A DNA stretch of 64,000 bases from Paucibacter sp. B2R-40 (GTDB lineage: Bacteria; Pseudomonadota; Gammaproteobacteria; Burkholderiales; Burkholderiaceae_C), in the NCBI RefSeq assembly GCF_025717555.1, contig NZ_JAJIRP010000006.1, positions 309,778 to 373,777 on the forward strand. Reading direction: 5' to 3'. A program made the position numbers and the translations under genes. This document shows positions 8,825 through 18,086 of the stretch, piece by piece; the stretch's first letter is position 1; each line of letters starts with the position of its first letter. A model generated the notes under the pieces. It ran no database searches and was not told the DNA's origin. It saw only the letters and a program-made list of their open reading frames with translations.

Positions 8825-9219
8825 GAAATCAACGCAATCTCTTCAAAAAGCGTTGAATACCGCCGTTTTAGCTCATAAAAATCTTCCATTATTTCAACTG
8901 AGCTTCGTGAAATTTCTTCAATCCTGACATCTTGGGACCAAGACATTTCCGCTATCTCACTTTTCGGACGAGCCACACCGGAAGTTCTTGCATAAAAGAC
9001 TTTATGGGAACAATAGCTACTCTCGGTTTCGAACAGAAACAGCAATGAACTAGCTTCCAAATCAACCTCCTCTTTCAGCTCACGAATCGCGGCCACCAAT
9101 CTTGGCTCACCTCTATTCGCTGAACCACCGGGAAGCATGAACCTGTCGCTCTTCATTCGCACAAGCAAAACACCTCGACTGCTCTCAACTATTGCAGTTC
9201 CGCGTCTCTTCTTTGACAT
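8806..9219 (-). CDS. NUDIX hydrolase
   Basis: 137 residues. The NUDIX box lies at about 32-54: G-x5-E, then REL-KEE-V (GSANRGE...RELKEEVDL), with the final glycine of the consensus replaced by Asp, which is tolerated in the family. Such enzymes hydrolyse nucleoside diphosphates linked to another group (damaged NTPs, NAD, capped RNA). It lies 46 bases downstream of zorD on the same strand, so it may be co-transcribed with Zorya, although NUDIX is not a core Zorya component. Ends within a strong hairpin. Confidence 0.9.
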   Translation of the reverse strand: MSKKRRGTAIVESSRGVLLVRMKSDRFMLPGGSANRGEPRLVAAIRELKEEVDLEASSLLFLFETESSYCSHKVFYARTSGVARPKSEIAEMSWSQDVRIEEISRSSVEIMEDFYELKRRYSTLFEEIALISPKGLR

Positions 9220-9265
9220 CTAAAGCTCCGCAATTTCGACTTGCCTAAGTTCATCCAAACCGAAC

Positions 9266-12200
9266 TTAAGCTGCATTGCTTTCAGGCTCCCATTCGGCGT
9301 AAAGCAGCCGCTCGATATCCTTCAAGGTCACCGAATGCTGCTCGAGCAATTCACCGAGGCGGTGCTGGTCAATGAGTTCCACATTGTTGAGCTCAGCTTG
9401 GGATTGCGCTTGTGAATTGAAGAACTGATTGGTGACACCGACCTTGTTGAAGGAAACATTAGGGTGCTTTCTACGATAAAAAGCCTCGCCCCCCACAACA
9501 TCTTTGACTGTTTCCCATCCAAGTTTTGTTCCTTCATTTCCCGAAGTCTTGGTTTGGATGAGCTCGCCTTTAGAGCCACAAATCGCAACAACATCGACTC
9601 CGTTGTCGTTAGCACTGGGCGTGCAGTAGCAAATTGGAAACCCTCGCTTGTTCCATAAGGCTGCGGTCATTCCCTCAAAGTGACGCCATTCCATCCGCAG
9701 AGCCATTTCAAGATTGACTCGCTCATCAATGGATTCGATGTCACCGCCGGGGATGATGTCACTAACGTTGAAATCACCTGGTCCAAGGTCACCGGAGCCA
9801 TTCAGCATGTCGCCGGCAAGCTCCCTCTTCTTGGTCAGCAATTGGTCAAGCTTGACATCAAACGTATGGAAGTCGTCGGCGACGACGACAGGGTAGTACA
9901 CATAGACGTCCTTCATTTGCCCAATTCGGTAGGCTCGGTCGGTAGCCTGGTCTTCTTTGGCGGGATTCCACGTCCTGGTGTAGTGAACAACATGGTTAGC
10001 TCCTTGAATATTCACGCCGAACCCAACAGCCACGGGCGACAAGATGATGACGCCAAAGCCCGGCTTTTGCTGAAATGCCTTTATGCGCTTCTGACGACTT
10101 GCGACGTGACTAGACGACGCACTGGTATCCCCGTTGATGATGTCGGGACGAACTTTGAAAACTTCTTCGATGTAATGCTGCAGAAGTCGCTGAATGTTTC
10201 TGAACTCACAGAAGACAATGACCTTCTCTTCCTTTGCCTTGATGTGCTCCAACTGCCTCAACAACCAATCGAGCTTCGGAGCTTTTGTACGATATTGGTC
10301 GAGAGGCTCAGGCTTGAATACACTCAATCCATGTCGACGTGGGTCCGTACAAATTAGGCGTAAGTACTGAAGAAGTCCGAGGTGATTCTTGAACGGGGAC
10401 TGCGACTTCGGGTCGTTTCGCTTCTTGAAATCATCAATGGCCTTCGCGTACAGGTTCCGCTGATTGGCGGACAACTGAAGTCGCCGGCAGTCATCCACAA
10501 CTATTTTCTGAGGAAGGTCCTTCGCAACCTCTGCCTTGGTTCTTCGAAGAATTTGAGGCGAAATTCGTTGGCGAAGCTCTTCGACTCGAGCTCTCTCGTC
10601 GTCAGTTTTCGCCTCGATTGGCTTCCCGTAGCGCTGACCAAAGTCGTTGAGCGCCCCCAGGAGCCCAGGCTGCACGAAGTCAAATAAGCACCACAGGTCT
10701 GCCAATCTGTTTTCAACCGGCGTTCCGGTGCACGCGATTTTGAAGCCAACGTTTTGCTTCTTTGCAGCTCGGGTAACCATGGCCGCAGGATTCTTTATCC
10801 GCTGCGCTTCGTCACAGACCATAACTGACCACTTTTCCGTGGCGAACGAAAATTCAAGGTCGCGCAATGTCTCGTAGGTCGTCAGAACAACCTTGGCGTT
10901 CCCGACCCACTGGGGCTTCAAAAAGCGCACCAAGCCATCTTCAGTACGCAATCTAGCGTCTACCGCTTCCCGCGGTACACGAAGCGGCGCGAGCGCATCG
11001 CCATAGGCAGTTAGTACTGGCAATGCCCCGGGGACTAGAAATTTATCAGCCTCTTCTTTCCAGTTCTCAAGCAATGAGACAGGGGCTACCACGAGCATGG
11101 GATGCACCTGGACATCCTGCTCCACCAACCAGGCCATGAAAGCCAAAAGCTGAAAAGTCTTCCCGAGCCCCATGTCGTCCGCCAGGACTGCCCCGCGGAC
11201 ATGGTGCTCGGACTGAGATTTGTAGAGATGCTGCAACCAAGCGAGTCCCTCCAATTGGTGCGGCAAGAGAGCGCAATCCGGTCTCAAGCTGCGCGGGAGT
11301 TCGGGTGCAACAGGAACAGTCAGCAGCGCCTCCCGGCGACCTTCTTCGTAGTCGACGGCCTGGATGTTGGCACGCAGAATGAGGCTCTTTTTGGCTCCAA
11401 GCTTTTCTTTACGGTCCGCAGCTCGCTTCGCCGGGTCAAAAGTTCGCTTGTTGACTTCGCCCAAGACCTCATCGAACGTGTGGGTGATGTCTTCAGCTTC
11501 TGCGATGGGCATCGGCGTCGGTAACCACGGAACCTCCACCACATCTTTGCCATCAGCGCGAGCCTGGATAGATGCTGCCCTCAGTTGGTCTAGCGCATCC
11601 TTGGTTGCAGGTACAGCAACAGGCTCAGATTCACCTTCCGGCGTGTAAGCAATGATTGGGAGCACGTTCTCAGGGAACCACTCGCCGTCATCCTTATTCT
11701 TCGCAATGTAGGGCGAGTAGTACGGCTGCTCAACACCTATGCCCTCAATCCGAGACGAGTAGGCACTCAGGTCGTGAACTTGCGCATAGGACACCATCAA
11801 GGGCGTTCGACTGCGCTCAACCTGAATCGCTTTCAGCTCTTCAAGGTGGAGTGGGCTGTCGCCCTGAAGTTCAAAATCGTAGCCTTGCCAGCCCAAGAGC
11901 TGGAAACCCCGTTCTAACGAATTCCCAAGACGCTGTACAAAATCACTCAGTTCCTTATCGTTCAGCCATACCGTCTCTGATTCAGCGGGGCCCGAAGCAC
12001 TGGCAGTCTCTATCAGGAGCCCAATTCGTTGGGGGTAGCCCGTGGCATCGCGTTCTACAAATGGGAGGAAACGCTCATACAAGAGACCCGCGTCTTCGCG
12101 AGCCTTCTCGAACTGTTCCTCTGCAATGACGTCTTTGGCATCCTCGCCGAGCGCCGCATATGGATTCAGTATGAAAGCCTGTGCTCTCGAACCAGCAACA

Positions 12201-13024
12201 CGGCGAAGCGGGAGTCTCTTAATTTCCTGAAGAACCGCCTTGACCTTTGGTGTGATGAGAACCTGAACTATTCCATCTGGCGTCACGATGTCATAGCGGT
12301 CCTTGACCTCTCGCGCATTGTCGAATCGCTCAAGCCAGTCTGATGGAGCGCCGGCAAATTGAGGCTCAATTTCAACAACGCTATCGCCTGCAATCTGGGC
12401 GGACTTGCGAAGCCCGATATCAAGACGCTCAGGCGTCAGGACTACTGAGCGATGCAGGAAGTCATCCAATTTTGCGTTAGCTGCTACCGCAAGTTTCCGG
12501 ATGCGACCCCAAGCCTGCCTGTGCACCAAGTCATTGCGTTCAGTCGAATCTCGCTTCGAAAAACCAACAACCTCGCTGAACAACGACCAGTGCGCCGGCT
12601 GCATCAATTCGACTCTTTCTCCAAATGTCAAAACAGGCCCAAAGCACTGGAAGTCGACTTGAGCACCGGAAGCTTCTTGCCATCCGGCGATGGCAATGGA
12701 AAAGTTGTCGTCCGTCAACGAATTTGCGCTGCGAAGCACAGGGCGGACAGTCGTTGGAGCAGGCAAATGAAGCACCTGCGGTAGGTCTGCATAACCAGGG
12801 CTCTGTATGGCCTCAAAAAGCATATCCCATTGAATCAACAACTCTTCGTTGGATTCAACCGCGTATCCATCGTCCAATAATTGAGCCAAATAGGCTTGCA
12901 GCAACGTGCTGTCAAGTGGTGCGCCTTGTCCGCTCCGCGTGAGGGTCACCCCTTGAGCTGCGAAGTTACGCCGCCACTCAGGGACAGAAGGACTTGCAAG
13001 CTTGCTGAAAAATTTGAATGCCAT
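9266..13024 (-). CDS. zorD: ZorD, SNF2 helicase-nuclease of type I Zorya
   Basis: 1252 residues. SNF2/SWI2 helicase core: Walker A DDMGLGKT at ~614-621, DEAQ box (CDEAQRIKNP) at ~735, motif VI with TDRAYRIGQ at ~1040. After the helicase comes an Mrr-like nuclease segment (~1120-1215): D of GVDVVAI and Q-x-K of IQTKTSG. The N-terminal ~500 residues are a long accessory region typical of ZorD. Known role: after ZorAB senses phage, ZorC/ZorD are recruited to degrade phage DNA. Last of the four zor genes, six bases after zorC. The fused nuclease and the ZorC partner place it in Zorya type I. Confidence 0.93.
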   Translation of the reverse strand: MAFKFFSKLASPSVPEWRRNFAAQGVTLTRSGQGAPLDSTLLQAYLAQLLDDGYAVESNEELLIQWDMLFEAIQSPGYADLPQVLHLPAPTTVRPVLRSANSLTDDNFSIAIAGWQEASGAQVDFQCFGPVLTFGERVELMQPAHWSLFSEVVGFSKRDSTERNDLVHRQAWGRIRKLAVAANAKLDDFLHRSVVLTPERLDIGLRKSAQIAGDSVVEIEPQFAGAPSDWLERFDNAREVKDRYDIVTPDGIVQVLITPKVKAVLQEIKRLPLRRVAGSRAQAFILNPYAALGEDAKDVIAEEQFEKAREDAGLLYERFLPFVERDATGYPQRIGLLIETASASGPAESETVWLNDKELSDFVQRLGNSLERGFQLLGWQGYDFELQGDSPLHLEELKAIQVERSRTPLMVSYAQVHDLSAYSSRIEGIGVEQPYYSPYIAKNKDDGEWFPENVLPIIAYTPEGESEPVAVPATKDALDQLRAASIQARADGKDVVEVPWLPTPMPIAEAEDITHTFDEVLGEVNKRTFDPAKRAADRKEKLGAKKSLILRANIQAVDYEEGRREALLTVPVAPELPRSLRPDCALLPHQLEGLAWLQHLYKSQSEHHVRGAVLADDMGLGKTFQLLAFMAWLVEQDVQVHPMLVVAPVSLLENWKEEADKFLVPGALPVLTAYGDALAPLRVPREAVDARLRTEDGLVRFLKPQWVGNAKVVLTTYETLRDLEFSFATEKWSVMVCDEAQRIKNPAAMVTRAAKKQNVGFKIACTGTPVENRLADLWCLFDFVQPGLLGALNDFGQRYGKPIEAKTDDERARVEELRQRISPQILRRTKAEVAKDLPQKIVVDDCRRLQLSANQRNLYAKAIDDFKKRNDPKSQSPFKNHLGLLQYLRLICTDPRRHGLSVFKPEPLDQYRTKAPKLDWLLRQLEHIKAKEEKVIVFCEFRNIQRLLQHYIEEVFKVRPDIINGDTSASSSHVASRQKRIKAFQQKPGFGVIILSPVAVGFGVNIQGANHVVHYTRTWNPAKEDQATDRAYRIGQMKDVYVYYPVVVADDFHTFDVKLDQLLTKKRELAGDMLNGSGDLGPGDFNVSDIIPGGDIESIDERVNLEMALRMEWRHFEGMTAALWNKRGFPICYCTPSANDNGVDVVAICGSKGELIQTKTSGNEGTKLGWETVKDVVGGEAFYRRKHPNVSFNKVGVTNQFFNSQAQSQAELNNVELIDQHRLGELLEQHSVTLKDIERLLYAEWEPESNAA

Positions 13025-13030
13025 GAATGG

Positions 13031-14788
13031 TTACCGCCACCAGCCTTTAGGTGCCCTGTATCTGAATTGCCAGTCGAGCAAAATTCGGTTCACCGAAAGG
13101 TCGCCGTCATCGGTTCTGACCCAAAGGTTGCCACCTTTATCTTCTTTGCTGAAATCTTCAATTTTTAGACTTCTTGCGCGGGCAAATTCGTCAAGCGCCT
13201 CCATGCTGAAAGCCTTCTTTGCACCCTTAGAAATAGGCACTGGACCTGCCTTTGGCACTTCAGGCTGCATGACTCTCAGAGGAGGAACTGTTGGCCGAAC
13301 AATTTGTGAGCTACTTGGCGCTGTCGCATCTTTTGCCGCAGAGGGAGTTTGGCTCCGAGCTACTCGGCGAGGCTCCACGTTCGGCTTGATACCAAACTCT
13401 TGTTTCAGTGTCGCTTCGAACATCTCCTCCCACTTGTTCCATCCCTTAATGCCATCTTGATGCGACATCCACAACATGCGCTGCTTGTGTTTCAAGGAGT
13501 TCTTTGCGTCTACGGTAGTGACGACCGGATGGGCCATATCAAATGGTAATACCTTGCTCTGGTCATATCCATAAAGTGCATGGCCCATGCCTCCGAACTC
13601 CACGGCAACCAAGTCGCCCATGGTCATCACAAAAGCGTTGTTCGAGCTATCAGTGGTCTTAAGCTCGGTGTACAGGCCCTTCATCTTTGTGCGAAGCGCC
13701 TTAAAGTCGCGGTCGCCTGAGTACAGCGCCTGGGCACCTAGTGCGAACTGAACGGTATCCATTGACTTGACGTATCGAAGCCAAAAGTTCGCGCGCCGCC
13801 GGTCACCTACGCCGTCCTCTGCTAGCTTGGTAAAGAAGGCCTCAATGAACTCGCTTTTTAGCCAGACCGATACCATTTCTCGAGCTGCGGGAACTACCCC
13901 GCCCCAACGTGTCTCATTCGAAGGCAGCCAAGGATTTCCCCACCACTCAACGGAGGCATTTCTAAGCGATTCGTTGAGCGCAGGTTGAGCAACGGATGCA
14001 TGCTTATCAAGCATCAAAATCAAACCGCGGTCCCGCAACACCGTGTTGTTTGCGATGAGCTTGACGAGGTCGGGAATAAGTTCTTTGAACTTGTCTTGGC
14101 TAAGCAAAGTAGCCTGACGGACCTGAGCCAAAACCAACTCCCGCAGGAACCAGGACGCTTTGATGACACCCAGCTGTTCACAAAGTTCGTCGATGACTTC
14201 AGTATTGCCTTTCAAAACCTCTGCAGCGTATGGCGCACAAGGGTCTTCACCGAAAAGCTGACGGTTTCCGACTGCCGTCGTGACCCAATCAGGATTCAGC
14301 GTCTTGTCGACGATATTTCGAGTACGGTCATGCAGGTAGTCACGAAGGTCTCCCCAGTTCTTTCTTCCGACGGTTGAATGACGTTCAACGTTTGGGTCAT
14401 ACGTGAAATAGCTCCGAACCAAACCTTGATAGCAACGCCGATACCACCGCGGCTCGTCGACCCACTGGTCCACCCCGGTTTGTCGGTCAAGCACAGCCTG
14501 GAAGCGAAGCCGGTCCTCCATAATGCAAGGGCTTGAAGCGCCACTCGGAATGCACAGACCAAACGACACCAGTCGAGCGTCCTTCAGGTTGTCGAATCGC
14601 TGCGACTCCCAGAATCGACGAACGGCCTGAACTTGGAGGTCCTCCGAGACCGGGGTCTGTGACCCCCCGCGTGCATGGCGTTGGAGCTGAGTGATTACAG
14701 CGTCAAGGCTTGAGTCTGCTGGCATCGGCCTATCGCCTGCGCTAACGCTTGTGCGCAGAAGACCAGCAAGGAAGTCCAGAGCGCTCAT
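13031..14788 (-). CDS. zorC: ZorC, EH-signature protein of type I Zorya
   Basis: About 585 residues. It matches the EH_Signature family by context and by the conserved central helical part (WWGNPWLPSNETRWGG, then RRANFWLRYVKSMDTV). The family's eponymous Glu and His are present in the C-terminal half. ZorC is a cytosolic DNA-binding partner that acts with ZorD. The ATG at 14788 overlaps the zorB stop as ATGA, so translational coupling decides the start; an ATG at 14800 lies inside zorB and is less likely. C-terminal ~100 residues are Ser/Pro/Ala-rich then end in a small globular tail (NRILLDWQFRYRAPKGW). Confidence 0.9.
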   Translation of the reverse strand: MSALDFLAGLLRTSVSAGDRPMPADSSLDAVITQLQRHARGGSQTPVSEDLQVQAVRRFWESQRFDNLKDARLVSFGLCIPSGASSPCIMEDRLRFQAVLDRQTGVDQWVDEPRWYRRCYQGLVRSYFTYDPNVERHSTVGRKNWGDLRDYLHDRTRNIVDKTLNPDWVTTAVGNRQLFGEDPCAPYAAEVLKGNTEVIDELCEQLGVIKASWFLRELVLAQVRQATLLSQDKFKELIPDLVKLIANNTVLRDRGLILMLDKHASVAQPALNESLRNASVEWWGNPWLPSNETRWGGVVPAAREMVSVWLKSEFIEAFFTKLAEDGVGDRRRANFWLRYVKSMDTVQFALGAQALYSGDRDFKALRTKMKGLYTELKTTDSSNNAFVMTMGDLVAVEFGGMGHALYGYDQSKVLPFDMAHPVVTTVDAKNSLKHKQRMLWMSHQDGIKGWNKWEEMFEATLKQEFGIKPNVEPRRVARSQTPSAAKDATAPSSSQIVRPTVPPLRVMQPEVPKAGPVPISKGAKKAFSMEALDEFARARSLKIEDFSKEDKGGNLWVRTDDGDLSVNRILLDWQFRYRAPKGWWR

Positions 14789-15474
14789 CGGAGTGCGCAA
14801 TCGCCAAAGTTGCCATCCGAGGCTGGTGGGCTTGCCCTTCGCTCGCCAATGCCCAGGAATTCGAGACGCATCTCAACACGCCGACTTTCCTCGGCCGTAT
14901 CCTTGGCTGCGTTGAAAGAGTAGCCCCCTACAAAGAACAAGCTGCGAGCGTCTTCCTTCTGAGCCTTGCTCAACAGGCTAGGACCTGTGGTGGCAAACAA
15001 TGAACACACAACCCGCTGGCTCCGCTGCAAACTGAGGTTCAAGTTCGAGAGATAGGTGCCCTTCTTGTCGGTATAGCCTTCGACAACGATTCGCTTCAAT
15101 ATGCTCTTGCCAAGCTCCTCGTTTGCAAGCGCGACGATTTCAGGAACGAATTTGCGAATCACCTCTTCTTGGTCAGCATTCAAACGCCAATCTCCGAAGG
15201 CGAACTGGGCTCGCTCACCAAAATTTATGACCTGCCTATCCTTGTCCACAGTGATGCCTTTGTGACGCTTCGCTGCCTCTTCAAAGCGTTCAAGAATTTT
15301 GGAGATTTCATCCTCATGCTTCTTTCCATCCTTCGTCACAGCCAAAAGAGCAACGCCCATGACGATTAAGAACATAACCATCAAAGCAGTCATGAGGTCA
15401 GCAAAGGAAATCCAAAACGGTTTTTCCGCTTCGTCACGACCACCGCGGTTAGAAACTTGTCTTGCGGCGAACAT
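14785..15474 (-). CDS. zorB: ZorB, MotB/OmpA-like stator subunit of Zorya
   Basis: 229 residues. One N-terminal membrane helix (~22-46) with the conserved ion-carrying aspartate D26 in WISFADLMTALMVMFL, as in MotB. A periplasmic OmpA-like peptidoglycan-binding domain follows (~100-225), with VEGYTDKKG and the NLSLQRSQRV helix. Known role: two ZorB anchor the five-subunit ZorA motor to the cell wall and form the proton/sodium path. It lies three bases after zorA and overlaps zorC by four bases. Confidence 0.95.
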   Translation of the reverse strand: MFAARQVSNRGGRDEAEKPFWISFADLMTALMVMFLIVMGVALLAVTKDGKKHEDEISKILERFEEAAKRHKGITVDKDRQVINFGERAQFAFGDWRLNADQEEVIRKFVPEIVALANEELGKSILKRIVVEGYTDKKGTYLSNLNLSLQRSQRVVCSLFATTGPSLLSKAQKEDARSLFFVGGYSFNAAKDTAEESRRVEMRLEFLGIGERRASPPASDGNFGDCALR

Positions 15475-15477
15475 GGT

Positions 15478-17514
15478 TTACCGCCTTGGGGCGAGGCTGC
15501 CCAGTGTTACTTCAAGCTCTTGAACGGCCGTTGATAGAAGCCCCACGGCACCGCTGAGCTTCGTGTGGAAGTCATGATTGACCTTGGACAAAGTAGACAC
15601 CACAGACTCACGGAATGCCTCACTCGAATTGGCAAGAACGGTGCTGACGCCATCGAGATAATCGTCGGCGGCCTTTTGGGCTGTGCCAAGTTTCGCTGTT
15701 GAAGCTTCTATCCTTTGGAGAACATCCGCTGTCAAGCTGGCTTCCTTGCGCGCCAGCTCCACGGTTGCTCGGACCCCTGCCAAGAGCTGCGAAACCGCCT
15801 CGCGCTGGCTACGGTAATCACTGAGTGCCTCCTGCACAGCACCAGCGCTGACGGTAAGCGCGCCTGAAACTTCATTCAACTTTGCGCTCACAGTTGCCGC
15901 CTGCCCCATCACGCCGGAAACCTTCTCGCCAGCAGTAGCGAAGTTGGTAGCGGCGCTGTTCAGCCGTTCTGCACCAGCACTCAGCTTATCAACCGAAGTC
16001 GTGGTGGCTGCAGCCAACACAGACACGCTCTGTGTCATGGACTGAGAAGCTGCCGTCATCTCTTTGACCGCAGACTCAACACTTCCAGTCATACCTGAGA
16101 CCATTCCCTGAGCTCGGTCCGCCATCGACTCCTCTCGCGCCCGATTGCTTTCAAAGGCTCGGGTTTGGGTCTCTCCCAACGTCGTCAAGATGGTTGTCAT
16201 CTGCTGCCCGATGGTTTCCAACGTGGATTGGAGCTTCTGCTGCGTCTCCGCCTGAGAGCTTTCGACCAACTTGCGAATTTGTTCTACAAAAGCCTGGCTC
16301 TGTTCGTTCATGCTGCCTTGCCGCTCTTCCATTGCCTTGATGGAAGCAGCCATTTGGCTGGCCATCTCGTTCGTCGCGCGTGAACCACTGTCTTCAAGCT
16401 TTCCAACAAGTGCACTCAATGAAGCCACAGCATCTTGCATGCCTTGCGCCGTCTGTTTGTTCAGTTCATTGATGCCATTAATTTGCCCCCCAAACAGGTC
16501 ATTCAACCTTTGACTGAAGCTCACCATGACATCATTCAGCATCTGAATGGCGGAAGAACTCTGGTCTCCGGATGCGGACTTAACTGTTGAGGCGATGTCC
16601 TCCAATGGCCCCTTCAGACTCCTTTCGATGCTTTCAGCAATGGCATCGCCAAGAGCTTGGTTGTCTTCACGGGCTGCGGACACTTGCTTATTTGAGGAAT
16701 CCTCGATGCGTTGGGCCAGTTGAAGGTTCATCCTTTCGCCCGTAGCGAGTTGCGACGCCGTCAATTCGCGCAAGATGTCCCCAAGTTCTTTAACCAGAGC
16801 GTCCTTCAAAATCTTTGTCTGACTAGCCGAAGCTTCTGAAGCTGTGACCAACCGAGACAGGTACTCCTCTCCTGCGCCACCATCAAACCGTGCATCAATT
16901 GCATGTGCAATTTCTTCTGACTTCCGATACAACGCAGCCAGCAGAAACTTCTCGAAGAATGTGACGGCCATAGCCGCGGTAATTGCTGCAGCGGAAATGA
17001 GGAAGGCCTCGCCAACCGAGTGCATCAGCGACTCTAGGCTCTCGCGCACAGTGGCGGCGTTATCGCTGACCTTGAAGTTCGCTAGGCCCGAAATCAGGCC
17101 AGTGAACGTCCCAATGATGCCGAGGCCCGTGAAAATCCCTGGCAAATGCTTAAAAAACTCAGTCCTTAACCGGCTATCTACAACAAACTGGTTGTTGAAA
17201 AATGCTTCCGCTGGAACTGTTGAACGCACTGCTGTGACAAGCATTTGTCCTTCATGTTCCTCACGCTGGACATGAAGAGTGTCTTGGTACTCGCTCCAAA
17301 GATGGGCCAGTCGCAAGTCATTTACAAAGACCTTTTTCAATTCAGCTGGGGGGCTTTTCCCCGCTAAGGCCAGCACGCTGCTCAAAACCGCCCTGAGGCG
17401 AAACCAGTGGCGAATACCTGGCAGCAGGAACAGTACGATGAAGCTGAGCACTAGCAGGGCTAAAAGTCCACCCGTGACTAGCAAATGAAATGGGACAGCC
17501 GAAACATCAATCAT
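15478..17514 (-). CDS. zorA: ZorA, MotA/ExbB-like motor subunit of Zorya
   Basis: 678 residues. Membrane helices at ~12-35, ~120-145 (GIFTGLGIIGTFTGLISGL, the MotA/TolQ/ExbB signature) and ~165-195. Residues ~220-670 form a very long, Ala/Ser/Gln-rich coiled coil, the cytoplasmic tail characteristic of ZorA, thought to pass the envelope signal to the DNA effectors. First of the zor genes; its start overlaps the stop of the preceding small ribbon-helix-helix gene by eight bases, which suggests coupling. Confidence 0.95.
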   Translation of the reverse strand: MIDVSAVPFHLLVTGGLLALLVLSFIVLFLLPGIRHWFRLRAVLSSVLALAGKSPPAELKKVFVNDLRLAHLWSEYQDTLHVQREEHEGQMLVTAVRSTVPAEAFFNNQFVVDSRLRTEFFKHLPGIFTGLGIIGTFTGLISGLANFKVSDNAATVRESLESLMHSVGEAFLISAAAITAAMAVTFFEKFLLAALYRKSEEIAHAIDARFDGGAGEEYLSRLVTASEASASQTKILKDALVKELGDILRELTASQLATGERMNLQLAQRIEDSSNKQVSAAREDNQALGDAIAESIERSLKGPLEDIASTVKSASGDQSSSAIQMLNDVMVSFSQRLNDLFGGQINGINELNKQTAQGMQDAVASLSALVGKLEDSGSRATNEMASQMAASIKAMEERQGSMNEQSQAFVEQIRKLVESSQAETQQKLQSTLETIGQQMTTILTTLGETQTRAFESNRAREESMADRAQGMVSGMTGSVESAVKEMTAASQSMTQSVSVLAAATTTSVDKLSAGAERLNSAATNFATAGEKVSGVMGQAATVSAKLNEVSGALTVSAGAVQEALSDYRSQREAVSQLLAGVRATVELARKEASLTADVLQRIEASTAKLGTAQKAADDYLDGVSTVLANSSEAFRESVVSTLSKVNHDFHTKLSGAVGLLSTAVQELEVTLGSLAPRR

Positions 17515-17704
17515 TTATTTTCTCTCCCTGCATATGCATATTTTTAGTAGCGTCTTCAAGACCAATGTTTTTTCCGTAGGCAAATACGAGTGTTTCCAGC
17601 ATATTCGTCTGAGACCGGTTTTCTAGCTTTGCGGCAGCCTCAAGCAGCCGCTTGAAATGAGGAGTCACACGAAAACTGACTGAAACTCTTTTCTCGTCGT
17701 TCAT
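17507..17704 (-). CDS. small ribbon-helix-helix (Arc/CopG-like) protein heading Zorya
   Basis: 65 residues from the ATG at 17704, chosen over an ATG at 17740 because it has a purine-rich ribosome-binding region (AAGAGAA) and gives a normal domain length. KRVSVSFRVTPHFKRLLEAAAK followed by a helix fits an RHH fold: a short strand, then two helices. Such proteins repress their own operon. It overlaps zorA by eight bases on the same strand, so it is well placed to control Zorya expression. It might instead be an orphan antitoxin. Not a described core component of Zorya as far as I know. Confidence 0.72.
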   Translation of the reverse strand: MNDEKRVSVSFRVTPHFKRLLEAAAKLENRSQTNMLETLVFAYGKNIGLEDATKNMHMQGEKIND

Positions 17705-18086
17705 AGTTCTCTTTTCAAGAAGTCCGAAAGGCAACGGCATGCGCCCTCTCTAAAGTGGGCGGGCGAAGCTGTGTAGTCAAAAGGAAAGCAATTCGTTCGG
17801 AACTGTCGCAAAAACTTCGGCCCATACAAAGTCCTTGAAGATTTCATGTCCAAGGCTGAGGAATGGACGAACCGTGATTTGGCTCATCTGCCGGCAATGA
17901 GCCCTCTAACTGGTAGAGCTTTTCACCGGATTTATGGCTTATTGACATGTATCGCGTCACGCAATACAAGTTGCGGCATCGTACACACTCAAATGCCGAT
18001 TCTTGGCAGCAGACCGTCCTCCCCCCTTTAGAGGGATAGAGGTCACGGTAACAAGGTCGCGTCGCGAGCACCTGTACATTGCAACC
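17705..18086. other. divergent intergenic region between Zorya and type I RM
   Basis: About 380 bases between the leftward Zorya operon and rightward hsdM; it must hold both promoters. Long reverse-strand frames here are shadows that run through hsdM. I see no convincing tRNA, terminator or attachment repeat. Confidence 0.4.

Noticed and set aside
9680..10357. 225-residue forward ORF
   Set aside because: Antisense inside zorD; no independent evidence.
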